From Acidobacteriota bacterium (GTDB lineage: Bacteria > Acidobacteriota > Thermoanaerobaculia > Gp7-AA8), in contig QHVT01000012.1 in assembly GCA_003223645.1 (NCBI GenBank), positions 113,405 to 177,404 on the forward strand: a stretch of DNA of 64,000 nucleotides, in the 5' to 3' direction. Shown piece after piece: positions 17,500-25,094 of the stretch (position 1 is the first letter of the stretch; each line of letters opens with the position of its first letter). The notes beneath the pieces were generated by a model. That model was not told where the DNA came from. It worked only from the letters and a program-made list of their open reading frames with translations, and searched no databases. The position numbers and the translations under genes are program-made.

Positions 17500-18849
17500 C
17501 TACATGGTGAACTGGCCATCCTCGATCGTTTCTTTCAGGCGCGCCATGAACTGATCGGCGACCGCGCCGTCGACGAGGCGATGGTCGAACGTCAGCGCGA
17601 GGTAGCACATCGAGCGGATGGCGATGAAGTCGCCTTCGTCCGTCTCGACGACGACGGGACGCTTCTTCACTCCGCCGACGCCCAGGATCGCGACCTGAGG
17701 CTGATTGATGATCGGCGTGCCGAAGAGACTGCCGAAGATGCCGGGATTCGTGATCGTGAACGTGCCGCCCTGCACGTCGTCCGGCGTTAGCTTCTTCGCG
17801 CGCGCGCGATCGCCGAGGTCGTTCACGGCGCGGGCGATGCCGAGGATGTTCAACTCGTCGGCCTGTTTGAGGACGGGGACGATGAGGCCCCAGTCGAGCG
17901 CGACGGCGATGCCGATGTTCATCTCGCGGTGATAGACGATGCTGTTCTCGTCCATCGACGCGTTGAGCACGGGAAACTCGCGGAGTCCCGTGATCACGGC
18001 CTGCACGATGAAGGGGAGGTAGGTGAGCTTCACGCCGCGCTGCGCGTAATCGTCTTTGTGGCGGCGGCGGAGTTTGTCGACGTTGGTGAAGTCGACTTCG
18101 AAGACGGTCGTGACGTGCGCGGACGTGTGCTTCGACTCGATCATGTGCTGCGCGATGCGCTTGCGCATGACCGAGAGCGGCTCGATGCGGACGTTTTCAC
18201 CGGCCGCAAATTGGGGACCACGCGGTTGCGCGGTCGCGCGGTCGCGCGGTTGCGCGGCGGGAGCCGCCGCGGCGGCCGCCGGTTTCGGCTGCTGCAAGAA
18301 CTCGAGGATGTCAGTCTTCGTCACGCGTCCGGAGACGCCGGTGCCCTGCAGCTGCGAGATGTCGACGTTGTTTTCCTTCGCGATCTTGCGAACGAGCGGA
18401 CTCGATTTCGTGCGCCGCCGCTCATCGAGCGAAGTAACCTCGGCCTCCGCCGGTTCCTGTGGAGCGGCGGCCGCTTCGGCCGCCGGCTTCTCCTGCGCCG
18501 CCGGCTTTTCTTGCGCTGCTGGTTTTGCGGGTTCGGGCTCCGGTTTCGCGGGCTCGGGTTTCGTTGGCGCGGGAGCCGGTGCCGCCGCAGGCGCAGCAGC
18601 AGCGGCTTCGCCTTCCGCAGCAATCCGAGCGACAACCGCGTTGACCGGAACGGTGTCGCCTTCCTTCGCGAGAATCTCCGTCACCGTTCCAGCCGCGGGC
18701 GAGGGGATCTCAGCATCGACTTTGTCGGTGGAGATCTCGAGCAGCGGCTCGTCACGCTCGACCTTGTCGCCGACTTTCTTCAACCAGCGCGACACGGTCC
18801 CCTCGGCGATCGACTCGCCCATCTGCGGCATCACGACATCAGTGGCCAT
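17500..18849 (-). CDS. 2-oxoacid dehydrogenase E2 (dihydrolipoamide acyltransferase)
   Basis: Core of a pyruvate, 2-oxoglutarate or branched-chain 2-oxoacid dehydrogenase complex. The 449-aa product has an N-terminal lipoyl domain with the lipoylated Lys in STDKVDAE (about 43), an Ala/Pro-rich linker, a peripheral-subunit-binding domain (SSPLVRKIAKENNVDISQL region), a second linker and the acyltransferase domain with catalytic DHRLVDG near the C-terminus. Part of the first linker is encoded by one arm of a dispersed palindrome (18459-18486) and the second by GCGCGGT repeats (18221-18259). Downstream of E1 alpha and E1 beta. With E1 of the alpha/beta type, branched-chain or pyruvate activity is more likely than 2-oxoglutarate. 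Confidence 0.93.
   Translation of the reverse strand: MATDVVMPQMGESIAEGTVSRWLKKVGDKVERDEPLLEISTDKVDAEIPSPAAGTVTEILAKEGDTVPVNAVVARIAAEGEAAAAAPAAAPAPAPTKPEPAKPEPEPAKPAAQEKPAAQEKPAAEAAAAPQEPAEAEVTSLDERRRTKSSPLVRKIAKENNVDISQLQGTGVSGRVTKTDILEFLQQPKPAAAAAAPAAQPRDRATAQPRGPQFAAGENVRIEPLSVMRKRIAQHMIESKHTSAHVTTVFEVDFTNVDKLRRRHKDDYAQRGVKLTYLPFIVQAVITGLREFPVLNASMDENSIVYHREMNIGIAVALDWGLIVPVLKQADELNILGIARAVNDLGDRARAKKLTPDDVQGGTFTITNPGIFGSLFGTPIINQPQVAILGVGGVKKRPVVVETDEGDFIAIRSMCYLALTFDHRLVDGAVADQFMARLKETIEDGQFTM
18221..18259. repeat. GCGCGGT-type short repeat in the E2 linker
   Basis: About four alternating CGCGGTTG/CGCGGTCG units encode the second linker of E2 (AQPRDRATAQPRG). The same alternating units occur in the non-coding region at 63271-63303. 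Confidence 0.6.
18459..18486. repeat. Arm of the GGAGCGGCGGCCGC palindrome inside E2
   Basis: These 28 bases are identical to the reverse complement of the right arm of the hpt-ftsH hairpin (2262-2289). In E2 they encode PAAEAAAAPQ of the flexible linker. Confidence 0.8.
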
Positions 18850-18866
18850 GGCTTTTCTTTGCTCCG

Positions 18867-19841
18867 TCAGTAAGCAAGCAGCTCTCGCGCCGCTTGCAGC
18901 ACGCGTGTTTTATCAGGAAGCGCCGCCGCTTCCAAAGGGGGGGAGTAGGGAGTGGGGACGTCGAGTGCGGCGATGCGTTTGATCGGCGCGTCGAGGTAGT
19001 CGAAGGCTTTCTCCGCGATGCGCGCGGCGAATTCCGCGCCGGCGCCGCCGGTGAGCGGGGCTTCGTGGAGGATGATCACGCGATTTGTTTTCGCGACCGA
19101 CTCGAGGATCGCGTCTTCGTCGAAGGGGACGATCGAGCGCAGGTCGATGATCTCCGTCGACACGTTGTCTTTCGCCAATTCGTCGGCCGCATCATCGGCG
19201 ACGTAGAGCATTGCGCCCCACGTGATGATCGTCAGGTCTTTTCCGCGACGGCGCACGTTCGCCTTGCCGATCGGAACGATGTAGTCGTCATCGGGAAGAT
19301 TTTCTTTGATGCGGCGATAGAGATACTTGTGCTCGATGTAGAGCACCGGGTTGTCGTCGCGAATCGCGGCTTTGAGCAATCCCTTCGCGTCGTACGCGGT
19401 TCCGGGCGCGACGATCTTGAGTCCGGGACGATTGAGAAACATCGCCTCGGGATTGATCGAGTGATACGGACCGCCGTGCGTGCCGCCGCCGGCCGGTCCG
19501 CGCACGACGATCGGACACGCGCGGCCGAACAGGTAGCTGTTCATCGCCGCGAAGTTGACGAGGATGTCGTAGCCGCAGGTGATGAAGTCGAGGAACTGCA
19601 TCTCGGCGATCGGGCGCATTCCCATCAGCGCCGCGCCCGACGCTGCGCCGATGATCGCGATCTCCGAGATCGGCGTGTCGATCACGCGCTCCGCTCCGAA
19701 TTTGTCGAGGAGTCCGTAGCTCGTCTTGAACGCGCCGCCGTAAGCGCCGACGTCTTCTCCGATCAAGAACACGCGTTCGTCGCGCGCCATCTCCTCGGAC
19801 ATGGCCTGGGTGATGGCGTCGATGTAGGTCGTTTCAGGCAT
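18867..19841 (-). CDS. 2-oxoacid dehydrogenase E1 component, beta subunit
   Basis: The 324-aa beta subunit of the thiamine-diphosphate decarboxylase, which with the alpha subunit decarboxylates a 2-oxoacid and acylates the E2 lipoyl arm. Recognisable segments: VFLIGEDVGAYGGAFK near residues 24-39 (the Glu that activates the ThDP aminopyrimidine lies in this GED), RVIDTPISE, and PYHSINPEAMF near 123-133, followed by a transketolase C-terminal domain. It sits between E1 alpha and E2, separated from E1 alpha by a 220-bp repeat region. Confidence 0.94.
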   Translation of the reverse strand: MPETTYIDAITQAMSEEMARDERVFLIGEDVGAYGGAFKTSYGLLDKFGAERVIDTPISEIAIIGAASGAALMGMRPIAEMQFLDFITCGYDILVNFAAMNSYLFGRACPIVVRGPAGGGTHGGPYHSINPEAMFLNRPGLKIVAPGTAYDAKGLLKAAIRDDNPVLYIEHKYLYRRIKENLPDDDYIVPIGKANVRRRGKDLTIITWGAMLYVADDAADELAKDNVSTEIIDLRSIVPFDEDAILESVAKTNRVIILHEAPLTGGAGAEFAARIAEKAFDYLDAPIKRIAALDVPTPYSPPLEAAALPDKTRVLQAARELLAY

Positions 19842-19854
19842 TGGTCAAAGTCAC

Positions 19855-20073
19855 AAAGCAAAAAGCAGAAAGCAGAAATGGGCGTCGCGAGAGCGCGTCG
19901 GATCGAATGAAGGCCCCTCACCCGGCGCTTCGCGCCACCCTCTCCCCGCGTTGCGGGGCGAGGGGCAACACACGAAACTGCTGCCGAGTTGCCCTTCTCC
20001 CCGCTTGCGGGGAGAAGGTGGCCGAAGGCCGGATGAGGGGCTTTCTGCTTTCTGCCTTTTGCTTTCTGCTTTC
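19855..20073. repeat. Nested inverted repeat between E1 alpha and E1 beta
   Basis: Outer arms are AAAGCAGAAAGCAGAAA and its inverted TTTCTGCTTTCTG...; inner parts are CCCCTCACCC/GGATGAGGGG and two small hairpins CCCCGCGTTGCGGGG and CTCCCCGCTTGCGGGGAG. It fills the gap between the two E1 genes and could modulate their ratio by processing or partial termination. Confidence 0.85.
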
Positions 20074-21061
20074 ATCCCCAGTATCCATCCTCAATGAACA
20101 ACCCTTTCCCCGCATGCGCGGGATCGGGCATCGGTGAGCGGTCCGCTTCATCCGTTGCGTCGTCGACTTCTTTTTTCACGCGCTGTTGAATCGCGTCGAG
20201 CTGTTCGCGCGTGGCGACTCCGCGCTCGACGAGCAGGTTCTCGAATCGTACGACCGCGTCTTTCTCCGCCCACTCGGCGATCAGCTCTTTCGGTACGTAG
20301 GCCTGGTTGTCGTGCTCGGCGTGGCCTTTCATGCGGAACGTCATCACTTCGATGAGCGTGACGCCGCCGCCGCTCCTCGCGTTCTCGATCGCGCGCTTCG
20401 TCGTGTCGTACACCCCGAGCACGTCGTTGCCGTCGATCGTCACGCCCGCGCATCCGAACGCGTATGACTTGTCGGCGAGCGTGCGTGCGGCGGTCTGCTT
20501 CGACGTCGGCGTCGAGTAGGCGTAGCCGTTGTTCTCGACGATCACGACCATCGGCAGCTTCTGCACCGACGCGAAGTTCATTCCTTCCCAAAACGCGCCG
20601 GTCGATGAGCCGCCGTCGCCGATGAACGCCAGCGTCACGAGCTTGCGCTTCTGCATCCGCCCCGCGAGCGCGATGCCGGCCATGACCGGGATCATGTCGC
20701 CGAGCATCGAGATCTGTCCGATGAATCCGTCGCGCGCGGGATGTCCGAAGTGAATGTTCAATTCGCGTCCCCGCGTCGGACCGTCGCCTTTGGCCATGTA
20801 CTGTTTGATGATGTCCGCCGGTTTCGCGCCGGCTACGAGAATCGCGCCGATGTTGCGGATCAGCGGCTGCACGACGTCGCCTTGCTTGTAATCGAGCGCG
20901 TACGCGGCCGCGACGGACTCGCCTTCCTGCCCGAGGGAGCGATAGAGGCCGCCGATGACCTTCGCCTGGCGGAAGAGCGCGACGAGGCGCTCTTCGAGCG
21001 TGCGCGTCAAACGAAGGTAGTAGTCGATGTCGAGGAGCTGTTCGTTCGAAAGCTCGCTCAT
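20072..21061 (-). CDS. 2-oxoacid dehydrogenase E1 component, alpha subunit
   Basis: The 329-aa ThDP-binding subunit. The ThDP motif starts at IGDGGSSTGAFWEGMN and closes with VENNGYAYSTP; TRGRELNIHFGH and the phosphorylation-loop-like DKSYAFG region are also present. The start ATG at 21061 (MSELSNEQ) overlaps the stop of the cyclophilin gene by 4 nt; a longer in-frame reading upstream is arginine-rich and lies inside that gene, so it was rejected. Order on the minus strand is lpd, cyclophilin, E1 alpha, E1 beta, E2. Confidence 0.95.
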   Translation of the reverse strand: MSELSNEQLLDIDYYLRLTRTLEERLVALFRQAKVIGGLYRSLGQEGESVAAAYALDYKQGDVVQPLIRNIGAILVAGAKPADIIKQYMAKGDGPTRGRELNIHFGHPARDGFIGQISMLGDMIPVMAGIALAGRMQKRKLVTLAFIGDGGSSTGAFWEGMNFASVQKLPMVVIVENNGYAYSTPTSKQTAARTLADKSYAFGCAGVTIDGNDVLGVYDTTKRAIENARSGGGVTLIEVMTFRMKGHAEHDNQAYVPKELIAEWAEKDAVVRFENLLVERGVATREQLDAIQQRVKKEVDDATDEADRSPMPDPAHAGKGLFIEDGYWG

Positions 21062-21675
21062 TTCGACTCTTTCACGCGCGCTTTCTTGATGACGACCGGC
21101 TCCACCGGCTGATCGCCCGGATACGTTTGTCCGCTTACGATTTTGTCCACGACATCCATTCCGGACTGGACTTTGCCGAAGACGGTGTACTGCCCGTCGA
21201 GGCGGCCGACGTCGTCGACGCAGATGAAGAACTGGGACGTCGCACTGTTTGGATCGCTCGTGCGCGCCATCGACAGGATGCCGCGCGCGTGGTGGATGTC
21301 GTTGAACTCCGCATCGAGCGTCTTCGCCGATCCGCCGCGTCCCCACGAGCTGCGATCGTCGCTGCGCGTATTCGGGTCGCCGCCCTGAATCATGAAGCCG
21401 GGGATGACGCGATGGAAGTTCGTGCCGTCGTAGAAGCCGGAGCGCGCGAGCTCGATGAAGTTGCGGACGTGATTCGGCGCCTTGTCGGGAAAGAACTCGA
21501 GCGTGATCGTGCCCGCGGTCGTCTCGAGCTCGACCGTCATCTTCTGCATGCGCTCGACCGTCAGCGGCTTCGGCTTCGATTTGGCCGACTTGGTGGTCTT
21601 CGCCGCGGCAACCGGCAGCGTGACGAGAAGCGCGACGAGCAGCAGCTTAGATGTGGATCGCATGTCCGGCGACAT
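21058..21675 (-). CDS. Exported cyclophilin-type peptidyl-prolyl isomerase
   Basis: A 205-aa protein with a Sec signal peptide (STSKLLLVALLVTLPVAAA) and a cyclophilin domain: NFHRVIPGFMIQGGDP, the catalytic Arg in HRV, SMARTSDPNSATSQFFI and YTVFGKV. It catalyses cis-trans isomerisation of Xaa-Pro bonds, probably in the periplasm. It is oddly placed within a 2-oxoacid dehydrogenase operon, overlapping both lpd (29 nt) and E1 alpha (4 nt). ATG 21663 (MRSTSK) is an equally good start. Co-transcription need not mean shared function. Confidence 0.92.
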   Translation of the reverse strand: MSPDMRSTSKLLLVALLVTLPVAAAKTTKSAKSKPKPLTVERMQKMTVELETTAGTITLEFFPDKAPNHVRNFIELARSGFYDGTNFHRVIPGFMIQGGDPNTRSDDRSSWGRGGSAKTLDAEFNDIHHARGILSMARTSDPNSATSQFFICVDDVGRLDGQYTVFGKVQSGMDVVDKIVSGQTYPGDQPVEPVVIKKARVKESK

Positions 21676-23035
21676 CCTCCGCCGCTTCCATCAGCGCCTC
21701 GGAGAGGGTCGGGTGCGCATGGATCGTCTTCGCGATCGACTCGCTCGTCGCTTCCAGCTCCAGCGCCGCGCACGCCTCGACGATCAGCTCCGTCGCTTTC
21801 GGTCCGACGATGTGCACGCCGAGAAGCTCGTCGTACTTCGCGTCGACGACGTACTTCACAAGACCGGCGGCGTCGCCGACGATCTTTGCCTTCGAGTTCG
21901 CGGTGAACGGGAACTTGCCGACTTTCACGTCGTAGCCGCGCTCTTTCGCCTTGCGCTCCGTGAGACCGACCGACGCGACCTCGGGCTCGGTGTACGTCGC
22001 GTTCGGAACGTGGTCGTAGTTGATCGGCCGCACTTCTTTCCCCGCGATGTGCTCGACCGCGAGGATCCCCTCGGCCGACGCGCAGTGGGCGAGGGCGGGC
22101 GTGGGAACGATGTCGCCGATCGCGTAGATGCCGGGCTCCGCGGTGCGCATCAGCTCATCGACCTGCACGAAGCCGCGCTGATCGAGCTGCACTTTCGTGT
22201 TCTCGAGTCCGCAGTTCTCGGTGACGGGACGGCGTCCCGTCGCGGAGAGCACGAGTTCCGTCTCGATCGTCTGCTGTTTGCCTTTCGTTTCGACGTCCGA
22301 CTTCACGCCGCTGTCGCTGACTTCGCAGGAGAGCACTTTCGCGTCGGTGTACGCGGTGATGCCTTTCTTCTTGAAGATGCGCGTGAACTCTTTCGAGATC
22401 TCGTCGTCTTCGATCGGCAGGAGCTGCGGCATCACTTCGACGATCGTGGTCTCGGTGCCGAAGCGCGAGAAGATCGACGCGAACTCGCATCCGACCGCGC
22501 CCGCGCCGATGACGAGCATCGATTTCGGGATCTGCTCGAGCCGGAGAATGTGATCGGAGTTGATGATGCGTTTGCCGTCGGACTTGATGTGCGGCAGGTC
22601 TTTCGGAACGGAGCCCATCGCCAGGATGATGTTCTTGGTGGAAAGCTTTTTTCCGTCGACGTCGACGGTGTTGCGGTCGATGACTTTTCCGAAGCCGGTC
22701 ACGCGCTCGACTTTGTTTTTCTTGAAGAGAAACTCGATGCCTTTCGCGTTCGCATCGACGACGCCCTGCTTGCGCTTCTGCACGGCCGACCAGTCGATCG
22801 ACACGTCGCCGACGGTGATGCCGAAGTCCTTCGCTTTCTGGATCTTCGTCCAGACGTCGGCGTTCTCGAGCAGCGACTTCGTCGGGATGCAGCCGCGGTG
22901 GAGACACGTGCCGCCGAGGAACGGATCACGCTCGATGACGGCAACCTTGAGCCCGAGCTGCCCGGCGCGAATCCCGGCGACATAGCCGCCCGGCCCGCTG
23001 CCGATGATGATGACGTCGTATTGTTGATCAGCCAA
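21647..23035 (-). CDS. lpd: Dihydrolipoamide dehydrogenase (E3)
   Basis: Flavoprotein disulfide reductase that reoxidises the E2 lipoyl arm with NAD+. The 462-aa product has the FAD motif GSGPGGYVAG, redox cysteines in GGTCLHRGCIPTK, the NAD-binding VIGAGAVGCEFASIFSRFG, the second FAD motif YAIGD and the C-terminal HAHPTLSE with catalytic His. The start is taken as TTG 23035 because a full AGGAGGG (23041-23047) lies five bases upstream. An in-frame ATG further upstream would encode repeat sequence and skip this ribosome-binding site. First gene of the dehydrogenase operon. Confidence 0.95.
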   Translation of the reverse strand: MADQQYDVIIIGSGPGGYVAGIRAGQLGLKVAVIERDPFLGGTCLHRGCIPTKSLLENADVWTKIQKAKDFGITVGDVSIDWSAVQKRKQGVVDANAKGIEFLFKKNKVERVTGFGKVIDRNTVDVDGKKLSTKNIILAMGSVPKDLPHIKSDGKRIINSDHILRLEQIPKSMLVIGAGAVGCEFASIFSRFGTETTIVEVMPQLLPIEDDEISKEFTRIFKKKGITAYTDAKVLSCEVSDSGVKSDVETKGKQQTIETELVLSATGRRPVTENCGLENTKVQLDQRGFVQVDELMRTAEPGIYAIGDIVPTPALAHCASAEGILAVEHIAGKEVRPINYDHVPNATYTEPEVASVGLTERKAKERGYDVKVGKFPFTANSKAKIVGDAAGLVKYVVDAKYDELLGVHIVGPKATELIVEACAALELEATSESIAKTIHAHPTLSEALMEAAEDVAGHAIHI

Positions 23036-23040
23036 GGAAA

Positions 23041-23047
23041 CCCTCCT
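23041..23047 (-). promoter_or_regulatory. Strong ribosome-binding site for lpd
   Basis: AGGAGGG on the minus strand, five bases before TTG 23035. It decides the non-ATG start of lpd. Confidence 0.8.
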
Positions 23048-23049
23048 AG

Positions 23050-23130
23050 ATGGCGGATGGCAGACAGCAGATGGCAACATGGCACGAAGTCACTTCACTC
23101 CAAGCCGTCTGCCATCCGCCATCTGCCATC
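23050..23130. repeat. GATGGCGGATGGCAG-type inverted repeat upstream of lpd
   Basis: GATGGCGGATGGCAGACAGC on the left is answered by CTGCCATCCGCCATCTGCC on the right. It lies between the divergent lpd and propeller genes, so promoters for both must sit within or beside it. Confidence 0.8.
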
Positions 23131-23150
23131 CGACCGGCGGCGCGCATTAT

Positions 23151-23975
23151 ATGCACATGCGATTTGCGATCTTGGCCGCGTTATTCCTCGCACTTCCTGC
23201 CTTCGCGCACCCGCCTGTGAGCGTCGTGTTCGACTCGCGCGGCAACGCGTATTACTCCGATCTCGAGCAGGTGTGGCAGGTGGCGCCGGGCGGCGCGAAG
23301 CGCGTGGCTGTGCCGAACGTGCACACGCACGAGTTGTACATGGACGCGCAGGACAATTTGTTCGGCGAGCATCTCTGGTATGAAGGCGAAGCGATCGACA
23401 AGTGGGGGTACTACGTGTGGCGCCGCGATGCGAATGGGCGCATCACAAAGGTGATCCGGAACCGCGAAGGGTTTCGCACGGACTACAGCTTCGTGCGCGA
23501 CCGCGCGGGGAACATGTATTTCGCGAAAGAGAAAAGCGTGATTCGACGGACGCCGGTGGGACGCGATGAAGTGCTCGCGAGCAGCGGACTCCGAGAGATT
23601 CGATGGATGACGGTGACGCCGGAAGGAACGCTGTTCTTTCTCGATCAACACGATTTGATGCGCATCACACCCGACAAACGGATCACGCGCGTCGCGAAGA
23701 ATCTCGCGCACGTCTCGCCGCTGCGGCCGTACGTCGAAACGCGTCACGCGGTGCAGGGAGTCTGGACGGATCGCGCGGGCAACGTGTATGTCGCGGATGC
23801 CGCGAACGCGCAGGTGAAGCGCGTGACGCCGAACGGCGTCGTGAGTGTCGTCTCCGAGTCGACGCCGCCGTGGTCGCCGAGCGGAGGCGGCGTCGATCGC
23901 AACGGCATGCTGTGGGTGCTGGAGTTTTCGCCTTTGAACCAGGTCCGTGTTCGCCGCGCCGGCGCGGTTCGTTAG
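23151..23975 (+). CDS. Secreted beta-propeller (NHL-like) protein
   Basis: A 274-aa protein with a signal peptide (MRFAILAALFLALPAFA) and propeller blades of the type SVVFDSRGNAYYSD, DAQDNLFGEHLW, VRDRAGNMYFAKE, GVWTDRAGNVYVADAAN and GVDRNGMLWVLEF. Probably a periplasmic or surface binding protein; no catalytic signature. ATG 23157 (MRFAI) is an equally possible start, since no clear ribosome-binding site separates them. The next gene follows 10 bp downstream and encodes a second secreted propeller. Confidence 0.75.
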   Translation: MHMRFAILAALFLALPAFAHPPVSVVFDSRGNAYYSDLEQVWQVAPGGAKRVAVPNVHTHELYMDAQDNLFGEHLWYEGEAIDKWGYYVWRRDANGRITKVIRNREGFRTDYSFVRDRAGNMYFAKEKSVIRRTPVGRDEVLASSGLREIRWMTVTPEGTLFFLDQHDLMRITPDKRITRVAKNLAHVSPLRPYVETRHAVQGVWTDRAGNVYVADAANAQVKRVTPNGVVSVVSESTPPWSPSGGGVDRNGMLWVLEFSPLNQVRVRRAGAVR

Positions 23976-23985
23976 ACTCGGCGCC

Positions 23986-25014
23986 ATGAAACGTCACGTT
24001 GCCACTGCCGTTCTGTTGTTGATCGTCGCGGTTCCGCTCTTCGCGAAGCATCGCGCCGTCTCTTCGCCGGGAAACAAGGCGGCGTGCAACTACGGCGTGC
24101 TCGATCCCGACGTCTTCGTCAACACCCTGACGATCGATGCAACGCACGTCTACTACATCGATGAATTCGACACGACCCTCTATCGCATTCCGAAAAGCGG
24201 AGGAGCGCGGCAGCAGCTCGCGCAGTTTCCGGAGGTGCTGGTCACGGCGATCGCGGTGGACGACGCGAACGTCTACGTCGCGACGATCGTCGGCGATTTC
24301 AGCGCGACGATTCCGCCCGGCGACATCTGGGCGATCCCGAAAGCCGGAGGCACGCCGCGCACGATCGCGTCCGGCGTCCTCTTCGTGACCCAGCTCGCGA
24401 GCGATGCGACGCATGTGTATTGGGTTTCGGTCGGTACGGTGAAGCTGGACGAAGAAGAGATCCTCTCCGACGGCAAGGTCGAGCGCGTGACGAAAGACGG
24501 ATCGTCGCGACAGGTGCTGGCGAGCGGTCTGTCGACGCCGACGACGCTGTCGGTCGACGACGCAAACGTCTATTTCGGCGAGCGCGGAAGTGCGGTCGGA
24601 AATCCGAGCATCGGACTGCGCCGCGTCGCGAAGAGCGGCGGGACGACGACGTACTTGCTCGACGATCATCTGGTTGCGGACCTCGCGATCAGCGACAACG
24701 ACCTGGTGTTCGTCGGCGCCTCGGCGACGGGGACGGCGGCGGCGGGACTGTTCCGTGTCGCGAGAACCGGCGGCGCCGTGCAGACGCTGGTCGAAGATGA
24801 AAACATCGACAGCCCGCCGCACATCGTCGCCGGGCAGGTCTACTACATCACGCTCCCGGACGAGTCCAGCGACGCGCTGATGCGCGTTCCGCTCGCCGGC
24901 GGCAACGCCGTTCTGTTGCGCGCGGCGAATGCGGTCGGCAACGACTTCGCAGTGGATGACTGCGGCACGTACATCGGAACGAACGAAGATGCGCTGGTGA
25001 AGGGGACGAGGTGA
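23986..25014 (+). CDS. Secreted beta-propeller protein (GG-repeat type)
   Basis: A 342-aa protein with a signal peptide (MKRHVATAVLLLIVAVPLFA) and about six blades of the form DxxxVYYxD...IxRxPKSGGxxxxLA, for example THVYYIDEFDTTLYRIPKSGG and ANVYFGERG. This pattern is frequent in secreted DUF5050-like propellers. ATG 23986 was chosen over an upstream in-frame GTG because it starts the signal peptide. It is co-oriented with the preceding propeller. Ligand unknown. Confidence 0.75.
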   Translation: MKRHVATAVLLLIVAVPLFAKHRAVSSPGNKAACNYGVLDPDVFVNTLTIDATHVYYIDEFDTTLYRIPKSGGARQQLAQFPEVLVTAIAVDDANVYVATIVGDFSATIPPGDIWAIPKAGGTPRTIASGVLFVTQLASDATHVYWVSVGTVKLDEEEILSDGKVERVTKDGSSRQVLASGLSTPTTLSVDDANVYFGERGSAVGNPSIGLRRVAKSGGTTTYLLDDHLVADLAISDNDLVFVGASATGTAAAGLFRVARTGGAVQTLVEDENIDSPPHIVAGQVYYITLPDESSDALMRVPLAGGNAVLLRAANAVGNDFAVDDCGTYIGTNEDALVKGTR

Positions 25015-25029
25015 GGCGCAGGGGCGCAT

Positions 25030-25090
25030 GGGCTCACGGGCTCATAGAGACGAACTTCTATGAGCCACTGAGCCTGTGAGCCTGTGAGCC
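25030..25090. repeat. GGCTCA-type inverted repeat, convergent terminator
   Basis: GGCTCACGGGCTCATAGA pairs with TCTATGAG...GTGAGCC around a short loop, between two convergent genes. It probably terminates both. A sister element lies at 37591-37665. Confidence 0.75.
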
Positions 25091-25094
25091 TTGA

